DNA of 64,000 nt from Massilia pinisoli (GTDB lineage: Bacteria; Pseudomonadota; Gammaproteobacteria; Burkholderiales; Burkholderiaceae_D). The notes beneath the pieces were generated by a model. It worked only from the letters and a program-made list of their open reading frames with translations, searched no databases and was not told the origin of the DNA. A program made the translations under genes and the position numbers. The stretch spans positions 62,001-126,000 of the forward strand of contig NZ_JANUGW010000009.1 of assembly GCF_024753285.1 (NCBI RefSeq). The letters run 5' to 3'. Below are positions 1-9,057 of the stretch, piece after piece; position 1 is the first letter of the stretch; each line of letters starts with the position of its first letter.

Positions 1-2
1 AA

Positions 3-50
3 CTGCGGGACGGGACCTGCACCCTGCGCCCGGCCGCCCATCGATCCTGA
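3..50 (+). CDS. possible C-terminal tail of an upstream gene (partial)
   Basis: The frame beginning at base 3 runs open to a TGA at 48-50, and 13 of its 15 sense codons end in G or C, as in the neighbouring genes. It could be the last 15 residues of a gene that starts before the window and belongs to the same polysaccharide operon. It is too short to recognise and may be chance. Confidence 0.25.
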   Translation: MRDGTCTLRPAAHRS

Positions 51-68
51 ACCCGTCCACGGACCATC

Positions 69-1223
69 ATGGAATTCATCGACCTGAAATCGCAGTACCA
101 GGCATCGCGCGACGTGATCGACCGGCGCATCCGGGCCGTGCTCGACCACGGCCAATACATCCTGGGCCCAGAAGTCGCGGAACTCGAGGAGCGCCTCGCC
201 GCATACACGGGCGCGCGCCATTGCGTCACGGTTGCGTCGGGCACCGAGGCTTTGCTGATCGCCCTGATGGCGCTCGGTGTCCGGCCGGGCGACGAAGTCA
301 TCACGACGCCGTTCACGTTCATCGCGACGGCCGAGGTGATCGTGTTGCTGGGCGCCCTCCCCGTGTTCGTCGACGTGGATGCCCGTACCGGCAACCTCGA
401 CGCGTCCCTCGTCGAAGCCCGCATCGGACCGCGCACGCGCGCCATCGTGCCCGTCTCGCTGTACGGCCAGCCGGCAGACATGGACGACATCAATGCCGTC
501 GCGGCGCGCCACGGGTTACCCGTGATCGAGGACGGCGCCCAGAGCTTCGGCGCCGACTACCGCGGCCGCCGCAGCGGCAACCTGTCCACGATAGGATGCA
601 CGAGTTTCTTCCCCAGCAAGCCGCTCGGTTGCTACGGCGACGGCGGCGCGCTGTTCACGAGCGACGACAGCCTCGCGCGCGCCATGCGCGAGATCCGGGT
701 GCACGGCCAGAGCCGGCGCTACGTTCACACGCGGATCGGCGTCGGCGGCCGCATGGACACGCTGCAGTGCGCGATCGTGCTGGCGAAACTCGGCCTGTTC
801 GACTGGGAACTGGCGCAGCGCCGGCGCGCCGCAGCCACGTACGACGCGCTGTTGGCTGGCAAGGTCGGCCTCATCGGCCGCGCTTCCGACCGCACCAGCG
901 CATTCGCCCAGTACACGGTACTCGTCGAGCGGCGCGACGAGGTCCAGCGCGCCTTGCAGGACGCCGGCGTGCCGACGGCCGTGCACTATCCGGTGCCGAT
1001 CCACCTGCAGCCGGCGTATGTCCACGTGAGTGGAAACGCGGCCTGTCCGGTCGCGCACGCGCTGGCGGACAAGGTGATGAGCCTGCCGATGGGGCCTTAC
1101 CTGCCCGACGAGGACATCCGCGAGGTGTGCGCGGCGCTGCTGGACGCCGTCGGCACGTCCGCGAAGGATCCGTCCGTCCTCCACGAGCCAGCAACTGGCG
1201 CAACGGTTGCGGTGTCCGTATGA
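69..1223 (+). CDS. DegT/DnrJ/EryC1/StrS-family sugar aminotransferase
   Basis: A PLP-dependent aminotransferase of 384 residues that should transfer an amino group to a nucleotide-linked keto-sugar in the cytoplasm. The N-terminus EFIDLKSQY, the stretch VASGTEALLIAL (cofactor phosphate contact), EDGAQSFGA with the cofactor Asp, and FFPSKPLGCYGDGGA with the Schiff-base Lys follow the family pattern in order. The N-terminus resembles the WbpE/VioA type that makes 3- or 4-amino sugars, but the exact substrate cannot be read from sequence. The C-terminal 25 residues look like a low-complexity extension. It opens a dense same-strand run of polysaccharide genes. A second, divergent family member lies at 5332-6507. 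Confidence 0.93.
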   Translation: MEFIDLKSQYQASRDVIDRRIRAVLDHGQYILGPEVAELEERLAAYTGARHCVTVASGTEALLIALMALGVRPGDEVITTPFTFIATAEVIVLLGALPVFVDVDARTGNLDASLVEARIGPRTRAIVPVSLYGQPADMDDINAVAARHGLPVIEDGAQSFGADYRGRRSGNLSTIGCTSFFPSKPLGCYGDGGALFTSDDSLARAMREIRVHGQSRRYVHTRIGVGGRMDTLQCAIVLAKLGLFDWELAQRRRAAATYDALLAGKVGLIGRASDRTSAFAQYTVLVERRDEVQRALQDAGVPTAVHYPVPIHLQPAYVHVSGNAACPVAHALADKVMSLPMGPYLPDEDIREVCAALLDAVGTSAKDPSVLHEPATGATVAVSV

Positions 1224-1386
1224 GCCTGCCCCGTCGGCAATCACGGCGCCACCGGCCGCGGTCTTTCGGCATTCATCCGGTGATTCGCGCCGCGCATATG
1301 GCCCCAAGCCTTCGCCGGCATGCCGGTCGCCGCCGCGATCTGTGCCGCGATCTGCGCCCATGCGCAATACCGGTACGGGAGAAACC

Positions 1387-2550
1387 ATGGCCAATATCGT
1401 CCATCTGACCTCAGCCCATCCGCGCTACGACACCCGGATCTTCGTCAAGCAATGCCGGAGCTTGCACGAACGGGGGCATGACGTCACCTTGGTGGTGGCC
1501 GACGGCCTGGGCAACGAAACTGCCGACGGCGTGCGCATCGTCGACGTGGGCCGCCCTGGCGGACGCATCGACCGGATGCTGAGGACGACACGGCGCGTGC
1601 TGCGCGCGGCGCTGCGGCTCGACGCGGACGTCTATCAGCTGCACGACCCGGAGCTGCTGCCGGCAGGCCTGCGCATCAAGCGCCTCGGCAAGCGCGTAAT
1701 CTTCGATTCCCACGAAGACGTACCCACGCAGCTCCTCGCCAAGCCCTACCTCGGCAAGCTGTCGCGGCGGTTGCTGTCCGGTGCGTTCCGCATCTACGAG
1801 GACTACGTGTGTCGCCGCTTCGACGGCCTGATCACCGCGACGCCGTTCATCCGAACCCGGCTGGCCCATGTGCATCCCCGCACGATCGACGTCAACAACT
1901 ATCCGCTGCTGCAGGAATTCGCCGGCGCGCCCCAATGGGACCGCAAGGCACAGGAAGTGTGCTACGTCGGCAGCATCTCCGCGATCCGCGGCATCCGCGA
2001 ACTGGTGCGCGCCTGCGAACTGCTGCATTCGCCGGCACGCCTGGCCCTCGTCGGCACGTTCGCGGAGCCGGCGCTGGCGCGCGAGGTCGCGGCCTTGCCT
2101 GGTTGGGCGCGGGTCCAGGCGCACGGCCACCTCGACCGCGTCGGCGTGCAGCAGGTAATGCGGCGCGCAATGGCGGGCCTGGTCACATTGCATCCGGTCG
2201 TCAACTATCTGGACGCGCTACCGGTCAAGATGTTCGAGTACATGGCCGCCGGCCTGCCCGTGATCGCCTCGCGCTTCCCGCTCTGGCAGGACATCGTCGA
2301 GGGCAACCGGTGCGGCGTCTGCGTCGATCCCGGCAATCCGGCCGCGATTGCCGCCGCCATCGACCATTTCTGCCGTCATCCGCACATTGCGCGGCGCATG
2401 GGCGAGAACGGGCGCCGCGCGGTCCTCGCGCGCTACAACTGGGAAAGCGAAGCCGGCAAACTCGCGGCATTCTACGACGCCCTGCTGCCGGCCGCCGCTG
2501 CCCATTGCCGCCACGACCGGGGAGACGGGTTGCACGCCAGGTGCCCCTGA
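1387..2550 (+). CDS. glycosyltransferase, GT4-like (GT-B fold)
   Basis: A 387-residue cytoplasmic glycosyltransferase expected to add one sugar to a lipid-linked polysaccharide repeat unit. The N-terminus IVHLTSAHPRYDTRIF, the acceptor-side stretch VYQLHDPELL and FDSHEDVP, and the C-terminal nucleotide-sugar domain (VCYVGSISAIRGI near residue 200, KMFEYMAAGLPVIAS near residue 285) are typical of GT4 enzymes of the WecA-independent O-antigen type. I chose the ATG at 1387 because it follows GGGAGA at a suitable distance and gives the usual GT4 N-terminus. An in-frame start at 1207 adds 60 low-complexity residues and overlaps the previous gene. Confidence 0.9.
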   Translation: MANIVHLTSAHPRYDTRIFVKQCRSLHERGHDVTLVVADGLGNETADGVRIVDVGRPGGRIDRMLRTTRRVLRAALRLDADVYQLHDPELLPAGLRIKRLGKRVIFDSHEDVPTQLLAKPYLGKLSRRLLSGAFRIYEDYVCRRFDGLITATPFIRTRLAHVHPRTIDVNNYPLLQEFAGAPQWDRKAQEVCYVGSISAIRGIRELVRACELLHSPARLALVGTFAEPALAREVAALPGWARVQAHGHLDRVGVQQVMRRAMAGLVTLHPVVNYLDALPVKMFEYMAAGLPVIASRFPLWQDIVEGNRCGVCVDPGNPAAIAAAIDHFCRHPHIARRMGENGRRAVLARYNWESEAGKLAAFYDALLPAAAAHCRHDRGDGLHARCP

Positions 2551-2620
2551 ACCGCGACCTGCGCCACAGCACAACCGCCACATTGCCACAACCAGCGACC
2601 ACTGTGAATCGACCCGTACC

Positions 2621-3313
2621 ATGACTACCCTGCTGCGCCACTTCGACACGCTGCGCCAGGTCCTCAGCCTCCCGCAGGCCGACCTGCACTTCGATGCCCG
2701 GATCGAGCCCGGCGACATCGAGGCGACCTATCGCTACTACACGAAGCCACATCCGCGCTACAAGCTCATCCGGCACAAGACGATCGGCGCGGCACTGATC
2801 GACCTCGCGCGCTTCCCCGCCGCCACCGCGTATGTCGACGCGCTCCAGGGCAAGAACCGCGGTGCATGGCACGCCAGGCGCGCCCGCACGCGGGGCTATG
2901 TCAGCACGGAGATCGATCGCAACGACTACGTCGACGACATCCATGCCATCAACACGTCGCTCGAGACGCGCCAGGGGCGACCGATGGATCAGCGGTATCT
3001 GCAGAAGCTCGCGCGGTTCGAGCGCCAACCGCACTTCGATTATTACGGTGTCCTGGACAACGACGGCAGGCTGGTCGCGTACGCGAACATCGGACGCTAC
3101 GGCAATTTCAGCGCGTTCTCGCAACTGATCGGCCTGCGCAACAACGACGGCATCATGCACCTGCTCGTCGTCGACATCGTCATGCGCCTCATCGAGCGGC
3201 AATGCGTGCGCTACGTGATGTACGACACGTTCTTCGGCGCGCGCGCGGGTCTGCAGAACTTCAAGCGCGTCGTCGGCTTCGAGCCCTATCGCGTGAGGTA
3301 CAGCCTGCAATGA
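2621..3313 (+). CDS. GNAT-like acyltransferase in polysaccharide cluster
   Basis: A 230-residue soluble protein. Its second half (YYGVLDNDGRLVAYANIGRYGN, then LLVVDIVMRLIE and RYVMYDTFFG) has the strand-helix pattern of the GNAT/FemAB acyltransferase fold, so an N-acetyl or aminoacyl transfer to an amino sugar is plausible. The identification rests on this pattern and context, and no diagnostic catalytic residue is certain. The chosen ATG at 2621 gives a clean N-terminus; the same frame is open upstream but reads as non-coding there. Its stop overlaps the next start (ATGA at 3310-3313), implying translational coupling with the deacetylase-like gene, which suits a pair modifying the same sugar. 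Confidence 0.72.
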   Translation: MTTLLRHFDTLRQVLSLPQADLHFDARIEPGDIEATYRYYTKPHPRYKLIRHKTIGAALIDLARFPAATAYVDALQGKNRGAWHARRARTRGYVSTEIDRNDYVDDIHAINTSLETRQGRPMDQRYLQKLARFERQPHFDYYGVLDNDGRLVAYANIGRYGNFSAFSQLIGLRNNDGIMHLLVVDIVMRLIERQCVRYVMYDTFFGARAGLQNFKRVVGFEPYRVRYSLQ

Positions 3314-4095
3314 AGACGCTGCTCAACCGCCTCTATGCGGACTACCTGATGCCGTCGCGCCTGGCCGAGTACGAAGCCATGCTCGTCCGTGCGGCCCAGT
3401 GCGGCTACCGGCAGCTCTCCGTGCGCGAATTCCATGGCGCGATCCTGCGCCAGGCGTGCACGCTGGACAAGGTACTCGTGCACCGCCACGACATCGACAG
3501 CGACCTGCGCACGGCCCGCAAGATGTTCGCGCTGGAGACGAGGCACGGTGTGCACGCCAGCTATTATTTTCGCCTGAGCACGCTGGACTATGGCTTCATG
3601 CGCGCCATCGAAGCGGCGGGGAGTGAAGCCAGCTACCACTACGAGGAGGTCGCGACTTTTGCGAAGCGCCATCGCCTGCGCCGCGGCGACGACGTGCGCG
3701 CCCGTTTTCCCGAGATCCGCGAACTGTTCGTGCGTAACTTCATGCGTATCGGCGAGCGGCTGGGCAGGCCGATGACGACGGTCGCCAGCCACGGCGACTT
3801 CGCGAATCGCCGCCTGCAGGTGATCAACCACGAGCTGCTGAGCGATCCGGCATTGCGCCGGCGCTGCGGCATCGAATGCGAATCGTACGACGCCGATCTG
3901 CTGCGGCACTTCGACGTGTACATCAGCGACCGCCCGCATCCCATGTACTACGCTCCCGTGTCGCCGTTCGACGCGCTCGGACGCCACGACCGCATCTGCT
4001 TGCTGACGCATCCCGTGCAATGGGAGACGAACTGGCTCGAGAGCACCCGCTGCAACATGGTGCGTCTGGCCGAGGAAGTGGTATGGCACACATGA
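3310..4095 (+). CDS. NodB-like polysaccharide deacetylase family protein
   Basis: A 261-residue protein of the carbohydrate esterase 4-like group found in exopolysaccharide clusters. It has the HDID motif (VHRHDIDSDLRTA, about residues 57-70), the variant of the first NodB metal-binding motif, followed by SYYFRLST, SYHYEEVATF and SHGDFANRR, which supplies the likely second His. The expected reaction is removal of an N-acetyl group from a sugar. It shares ATGA overlaps with both neighbours (3310 and 4092), so it lies inside a tightly coupled operon. It could also be an inactive relative, since the canonical TFDDG motif is replaced. Confidence 0.8.
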   Translation: MKTLLNRLYADYLMPSRLAEYEAMLVRAAQCGYRQLSVREFHGAILRQACTLDKVLVHRHDIDSDLRTARKMFALETRHGVHASYYFRLSTLDYGFMRAIEAAGSEASYHYEEVATFAKRHRLRRGDDVRARFPEIRELFVRNFMRIGERLGRPMTTVASHGDFANRRLQVINHELLSDPALRRRCGIECESYDADLLRHFDVYISDRPHPMYYAPVSPFDALGRHDRICLLTHPVQWETNWLESTRCNMVRLAEEVVWHT

Positions 4096-5339
4096 ATATC
4101 CTGCTGATCAACCATTACGCCGGATCGGTACGCCACGGCATGGAGTACCGTCCGTACTACCTCGCGCGCGAATGGGTGCGGGCGGGCCACAGGGTCACGA
4201 TCGTTGCCGCCTCCGCCTCGCACGTGCGCACGCAGGCGCCGCAGATGGGAGGGCGTGCGCGCATGGACGAGGTCATCGACGGCATCGACTACATATGGCT
4301 TGCGGCGCCCTCGTATCGCGGCAACGGCGCTGCGCGGGTGCGCAATATGGCGGCGTTCCTGTGGCGCCTGGCCGCGGCGGGCGAGCAGCTGGCGCGGACC
4401 GTCCGGCCGGACGCCGTCATCGCATCCAGCACGTATCCGCTCGACATCTGGCCGGCGGCCCGGATCGCGCGCCACGCGGGGGCCCGCCTGTTGCACGAGG
4501 TGCACGACCTGTGGCCTTTGACGCCCATGGAACTGGGCGGCTGCTCGCGCCGTCATCCGTTCATCATGCTGCTGCAAGCGGCCGAAGACTTCGCGTGCCG
4601 CCGCGCGGACGGCATCGTGTCGATCCTGCCAAAGGTGCGCCCGCACCTCGAGGCGCAAGGCATGGCCCCCCACAAGCTGCACGTCGTGCCGAACGGCGTC
4701 GACCCGGCGGAGTGGGAAGGGAACAAGGCGCCCTTGCCTGCCGGGCTCGACGCGATGCTCGACGGGCTCCGACGGCAGGGCCGGTTCGTCGTCGGTTATG
4801 CCGGCACGCACGGCGTTGCGAACGCGCTCGACACGCTGCTCGACGCGGCGCGCCGCCTGCGCGGCCATCCGGTCGCCATCGTGCTGGTCGGAACCGGTCC
4901 CGAGAAACCGGGGCTGATGCGACGCGCTGCCGAGCTCGGTCTGGACAACGTGCACTTCATCGATCCGGTCGCGAAATCCCAGGTGCCGGCCCTGCTGGCA
5001 CACTTCGACGCCGCCTACATCGGCTGGCAGCGTCAGCCACTGTACCGCTTCGGCATTTCACCGAACAAGCTGCTCGACTACATGATGGCCGGCTGCCCGA
5101 TCGTGCATGCCGTGGATGCCGGCAACGACCCCGTCAGGGAAGCGGATTGCGGATTGACGGTGCCACCGAACGATCCGCAAGCCATCGCCGACGCCGTCCT
5201 CGCGCTGCACGCGCTGGACGCGTCCGCGCGCGCAGCACTGGGCCGGCGCGGACGCGCCCATGTACTCGCCAACCACGCGTATCCCGTCCTTGGAGAACGC
5301 TTCCTCGCCGCACTCGCCGGAGACCACTGCCATGCCTGA
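4092..5339 (+). CDS. glycosyltransferase, GT4-like (WbuB type)
   Basis: A 415-residue GT-B glycosyltransferase. The N-terminus [12 protein letters not shown] and [12 protein letters not shown] is typical of WbuB-like transferases acting on UDP-linked amino sugars. It is followed by [14 protein letters not shown], an N-terminal-domain signature of this subgroup, then [28 protein letters not shown] and [16 protein letters not shown] in the C-terminal donor domain. Two in-frame ATGs are possible, 4083 and 4092. I prefer 4092 because it gives the conserved N-terminus and an ATGA overlap with the preceding stop. GAGGAAG at 4072-4078 could serve either. The 3' end overlaps the next gene by 8 nt. 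Confidence 0.92.
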   Translation: MNILLINHYAGSVRHGMEYRPYYLAREWVRAGHRVTIVAASASHVRTQAPQMGGRARMDEVIDGIDYIWLAAPSYRGNGAARVRNMAAFLWRLAAAGEQLARTVRPDAVIASSTYPLDIWPAARIARHAGARLLHEVHDLWPLTPMELGGCSRRHPFIMLLQAAEDFACRRADGIVSILPKVRPHLEAQGMAPHKLHVVPNGVDPAEWEGNKAPLPAGLDAMLDGLRRQGRFVVGYAGTHGVANALDTLLDAARRLRGHPVAIVLVGTGPEKPGLMRRAAELGLDNVHFIDPVAKSQVPALLAHFDAAYIGWQRQPLYRFGISPNKLLDYMMAGCPIVHAVDAGNDPVREADCGLTVPPNDPQAIADAVLALHALDASARAALGRRGRAHVLANHAYPVLGERFLAALAGDHCHA

Positions 5340-6507
5340 CGCCCCGACCCAAGCCCCAGCACGGTTCCTGCCGTTCGCGCTGCCCGACATCGACGACGCG
5401 GAGATCGACGCCGTCGTCGCGTGCCTGCGTTCCGGCTGGGTCACGACCGGTCCCGTCACGCGCCGGTTCGAACAGGATTTCGGCGCCTACCTGGGAGGCG
5501 GCGTGCAAGCGATCGCCGTGAACTCGGCCACGGCGGGCCTGCACCTGGCGCTGGAAAGCCTCGGCATCGGCCCCGGCGACGAGGTCATCGTTCCCACGCT
5601 CACGTTTACCGCCACGGCCGAGGTCGCGCGCTACCTGGGCGCGCGCCCCGTGTTCGTCGACGTCGAACCGGACCGGATGACGCTGTCCGTGGCCGCCGTC
5701 GAAGCGGCGCTCACGCCGCGCACGCGCGCGATCGTCCCCGTCCACTATGCAGGCCTGGCCTGCGACATGGACGGCCTGCTGGCGTTGGCGCGGCGCCACG
5801 GGTTGCGCGTCGTCGAGGACGCGGCCCACGCATTCCCGACACGTTACAACGGCCACCTGGTCGGCACACTGGACAGCGACATCACCGTATTCAGCTTCTA
5901 CGCCAACAAGACGATGACCACGGGCGAAGGAGGTATGGTCGTCACACGCGATCCGGACCTCGCGCAGCGCGTGCGCGTCATGCGCCTGCACGGCATCAGC
6001 CACGACGCCTTCGACCGCTACGTGTCGCACAAGCCCGCGTGGTACTACGAAGTCGTGGCTGCCGGCTTCAAGTACAACCTGACCGATATCGCTTCTGCCA
6101 TCGGCATCGAGCAACTGCGCAAGATCGACCGCTTCGCCTTCCGCCGCACTGATCTGGCACGGCGTTACCATGACGGCCTCGCCGATCTGCCACTGCACTT
6201 GCCGGCCCGGCCCGACGGCGCCTGCACGCATGCGTGGCATTTGTACGTCGTCCGCCTGGCGCCCGGCGCGCCGCTCGGGCGTGACGACCTGATCGGCGAG
6301 CTCGCCCGGCGCGGCATCGGCACCAGCGTGCACTTCATTCCCCTGCACCGCCAGCCCTACTGGCGCGACACCTGCGACCTGTCGCCCGCCCGGTTCCCCG
6401 TGGCCGAGGCGTGCTATCCGCGCATGCTCACGCTGCCGCTGTACACCAAGATGAGCGACGCCGACCAGGACCGCGTCATCGGGCACCTGCGCGAGCTGCT
6501 GGCATGA
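5332..6507 (+). CDS. DegT/DnrJ/EryC1/StrS-family sugar aminotransferase (second copy)
   Basis: A 391-residue PLP-dependent sugar aminotransferase. [37 protein letters not shown] and [15 protein letters not shown], which carries the Schiff-base Lys, appear in order, and the C-terminal part ends with [12 protein letters not shown], typical of the PglE/WecE-like branch that makes 4-amino-4,6-dideoxy sugars. It is clearly diverged from the first aminotransferase at 69-1223, so the two probably act on different keto-sugars. The ATG at 5332 lies within the end of the glycosyltransferase gene and follows GGAGA at 5318. It overlaps the next gene by ATGA at 6504. Confidence 0.93.
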   Translation: MPDAPTQAPARFLPFALPDIDDAEIDAVVACLRSGWVTTGPVTRRFEQDFGAYLGGGVQAIAVNSATAGLHLALESLGIGPGDEVIVPTLTFTATAEVARYLGARPVFVDVEPDRMTLSVAAVEAALTPRTRAIVPVHYAGLACDMDGLLALARRHGLRVVEDAAHAFPTRYNGHLVGTLDSDITVFSFYANKTMTTGEGGMVVTRDPDLAQRVRVMRLHGISHDAFDRYVSHKPAWYYEVVAAGFKYNLTDIASAIGIEQLRKIDRFAFRRTDLARRYHDGLADLPLHLPARPDGACTHAWHLYVVRLAPGAPLGRDDLIGELARRGIGTSVHFIPLHRQPYWRDTCDLSPARFPVAEACYPRMLTLPLYTKMSDADQDRVIGHLRELLA

Positions 6508-7094
6508 GCAAGCGCCTGTTCGACGTCGTGGCGGCCGGTTGCGGCCTTGTTGTCCTCGCGCCCGTGCTGCTCGCGATCGCGCTGTGGATCCGGCTCGACT
6601 CGCCCGGCCCGGCGTTGTTCCGCCAGAGGCGCGTCGGGCGACACGGCCGGCTATTCGACATTGTCAAATTCCGCACCATGGTCATTCACCCCGACCACGG
6701 GCGCCAGCTGACGGTCGGCCACGATCCGCGCATCACCCGCGCCGGCCGTGTCCTGCGGCGCACGAAGCTGGACGAGCTGCCGCAACTCCTCAACGTACTG
6801 GCGGGTACGATGAGCCTCGTCGGCCCGCGGCCCGAAGTGCCGCGCTACGTCGACTGCTATCCGCCGGCGGTCCGGCAGACGGTCCTGTCGGCGGCGCCAG
6901 GCATCACCGACCTCGCTGCCATCCTGTACAAGGACGAGAACGACATCCTCGGCCGCGCCCCGGATCCCGAACGTGAATATATCGAGACGATCCTCCCCGT
7001 GAAGCTCGAGTATTACCAGCGCTACGTGCGCGACCGTTCATTCTGGCTCGACCTGTGCATCCTTGTCCGGACACTGGGCGCGATCCTCAGGTAG
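6504..7094 (+). CDS. undecaprenyl-phosphate sugar-phosphate transferase (WcaJ/PglC-like)
   Basis: A 196-residue priming transferase that loads the first sugar-1-phosphate onto undecaprenyl phosphate at the inner membrane. It has the compact monotopic PglC layout: one hydrophobic segment (about residues 6-28), then [24 protein letters not shown], the DE-containing [14 protein letters not shown] and SLVGPRPEV. It lacks the extra N-terminal membrane helices of long WbaP/WcaJ enzymes. The start overlaps the previous stop (ATGA), which fits coupled expression of the amino-sugar synthesis gene and the enzyme that likely uses its product. The donor sugar is not decidable from sequence, though the neighbours suggest a di-N-acetylated amino sugar. 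Confidence 0.93.
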   Translation: MSKRLFDVVAAGCGLVVLAPVLLAIALWIRLDSPGPALFRQRRVGRHGRLFDIVKFRTMVIHPDHGRQLTVGHDPRITRAGRVLRRTKLDELPQLLNVLAGTMSLVGPRPEVPRYVDCYPPAVRQTVLSAAPGITDLAAILYKDENDILGRAPDPEREYIETILPVKLEYYQRYVRDRSFWLDLCILVRTLGAILR

Positions 7095-7109
7095 CGAGTC
7101 ATCGACGCC

Positions 7110-7712
7110 ATGCTCTGGTCCAAGCTGTTCCACCTGGGCGACCTGTCCCTCACCCTTCCGGCAGGCAGTGCGATCGCCGCCTGGCTGCTCGCGGCCCGGG
7201 CGGGGCGTGCCGCGCTCCGTTGGAGTCTCGCGTTCGGGCTGACGCTGGCCATCGTTGCGGCGACAAAGATCGCCTTCCTGGGATGGGCGACGGGCGTGCC
7301 GGCGCTGGGCTACAAGGCCATCAGCGGCCATGCCGCCGGCTTCACGGCCACCGCCCCGACGCTGTGCTGGTTGCTGGCGCAGCGCTGCCCGTCCGCCGCC
7401 CGCAGCGCCGCCGGCGTGGCGGTGCTCGCGCTTGGCGCGGTCGTGGCCGTGGCACTCGTCCGCGCTGGCGAACACACACCGATCGAGGCCGCCGCAGGCT
7501 GGGTCGTCGGCATGGCCGCCTTCGTGTCCACCGTCCACGTTGCGGGCGATACCGCCGCGCCCCGAGTCGACGTCGCACTCGCGTCCGCCGCGCTCGCGTT
7601 CGCCGTCACGGCATGGGCGCTGCGGACCGTCTCCGTCGGCTATTGGATGATCCGCCTCGCGACAGCGTTGTCCGGCAACGCCTATCCCCATTCCTGGAAC
7701 ATTTGTGGCTGA
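7110..7712 (+). CDS. PAP2-like membrane protein
   Basis: A 200-residue integral membrane protein with about five or six hydrophobic segments. It keeps a degenerate phosphatidic acid phosphatase type 2 pattern: AISGHAAGFTA (SGH motif, about residues 70-80) and RAGEHTPIEAAAG (R...H motif, about residues 112-125). The first KX6RP motif is not clear. In this context it may act on polyprenyl-linked phosphates during polysaccharide assembly, or be a non-catalytic relative. It follows the priming transferase by 15 nt and its end overlaps the region just before the acyltransferase gene. Family assignment is moderate and function is inferred from context. Confidence 0.7.
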   Translation: MLWSKLFHLGDLSLTLPAGSAIAAWLLAARAGRAALRWSLAFGLTLAIVAATKIAFLGWATGVPALGYKAISGHAAGFTATAPTLCWLLAQRCPSAARSAAGVAVLALGAVVAVALVRAGEHTPIEAAAGWVVGMAAFVSTVHVAGDTAAPRVDVALASAALAFAVTAWALRTVSVGYWMIRLATALSGNAYPHSWNICG

Positions 7713-7740
7713 CGTTCCGGGGCGCTTATCAGGAGTCCCC

Positions 7741-8970
7741 ATGTACCACATGCATCGTCCATCGATACGTTGGCAACGACAGAGCCGCCCCGGCAACACG
7801 ACCGGCTGCTCGTTGCTGATTGCCCTGATGCGTGGTCTGGCGGCCCTGCAGGTCGCGGCAGCCCACCTGCGCGCCGAGATGTTTCCGGGACTGCGCGACG
7901 TCGGCCATCCCGCCATCCACTATCAGGTACTGGCCTTCGCGACAGGCTTCGCGCACCATGCGGTGGTCGTCTTCTTCCTGATCAGCGGCTGGCTGGTCGG
8001 CGGCAGCCTGCTCAACAAGCTGGCTGCAACGGGCAGTGCTGCGACGACCACGGCGGTGGGTGGCGATTCGCCTTGGCGCGTCTATGCGATCGACCGGCTC
8101 ACGCGTCTGTGGACCGTGCTGGTACCCGCCCTTGGCCTCATGCTGCTCGTCGGCATACTGACGGGTGCTGTCGATCCCACGCGCACCGACGTTTCCACGG
8201 CCAACGACTACTCGGCGACCGCGTTCTTCGGTAATCTCCTCGGTCTGCAGACGATGGCTGTCGACAATTACGGGGGCAATTACGCCTTGTGGAGCCTGGC
8301 AAATGAGACGTGGTACTACATCGAGTTCCCTTTGCTGGTGATCGCGCTTACGAGTCCGAGCTGGACGCGCCGGCTCGGGGTTGCCGCGCTCCTGCTGTTG
8401 CTGGGCACGACGCTCCGGTTGCCGATCACCGTCTATTTCGTGCTATGGCTGCTCGGCGCCGCCTTTTCGCGCATCCGTATCGACTGTGGCCGCGGCACGC
8501 GCACCGTCCTGTTGGCCTTGGTGGCCGTGTGTTCGATTTACTTCCGGCTACGGGGCAGCAACGACGACCTCAGCCTTGAATCGTTCCCGCAAGACCTCGT
8601 GGTCAGCCTGCCCCTGCTGGTCTTCCTGTCCACGATGCAGGCACCTCTCGCCGTACGATCATCGTCGATGCGGCTCATCGCACGCGTCTCGCGCTTCCTG
8701 TCGGAGTTGTCGTTCACGCTGTACGTGACGCACATCCCCGTCATCAAACTCCTGCAATATATCGGCCGGCACATGATTGGCCGCGATCGCCTCGCACCGA
8801 ATGCGCCACTGGACTGTGTGATCTATGGCGGCATGTTGCTCGCGCTGCTCGTCGCCGCGTGGCTGTGCTACCTGTTGTTCGAGTCCCGCACGGCGCGGGT
8901 GCGGCGCGCTGTCAAGAATGCCCTGCAACCGCGTCTGCGGAGCACGTCGATGGCGTCATCGATCAAGTGA
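7741..8970 (+). CDS. membrane O-acyltransferase (acyltransferase-3/OafA-like)
   Basis: A 409-residue multi-pass inner-membrane protein of the acyltransferase-3 family, which moves acetyl or similar groups onto surface sugars. LIALMRGLAALQVAAAHL carries the RGLAAL...H signature with the presumed catalytic His, followed by VVFFLISGWLVGG, YAIDRLTRLW, LWSLANETWYYIEFP and a C-terminal SELSFTLYVTHIP typical of the family. About ten hydrophobic segments follow. I selected the ATG at 7741 because it is preceded by AGGAG at 7731-7735, which decides against an earlier in-frame start at 7705. It is the last forward gene of the cluster and converges on the export genes. Confidence 0.9.
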   Translation: MYHMHRPSIRWQRQSRPGNTTGCSLLIALMRGLAALQVAAAHLRAEMFPGLRDVGHPAIHYQVLAFATGFAHHAVVVFFLISGWLVGGSLLNKLAATGSAATTTAVGGDSPWRVYAIDRLTRLWTVLVPALGLMLLVGILTGAVDPTRTDVSTANDYSATAFFGNLLGLQTMAVDNYGGNYALWSLANETWYYIEFPLLVIALTSPSWTRRLGVAALLLLLGTTLRLPITVYFVLWLLGAAFSRIRIDCGRGTRTVLLALVAVCSIYFRLRGSNDDLSLESFPQDLVVSLPLLVFLSTMQAPLAVRSSSMRLIARVSRFLSELSFTLYVTHIPVIKLLQYIGRHMIGRDRLAPNAPLDCVIYGGMLLALLVAAWLCYLLFESRTARVRRAVKNALQPRLRSTSMASSIK

Positions 8971-9057
8971 TGGGTGACGCGCTGTCCCGCCGACGGGGCA
9001 CCAGGTTGACGCGTGATTCCGCTGCTATGTGCGCGTCTCGGGCACGCGTGGCGCCGC

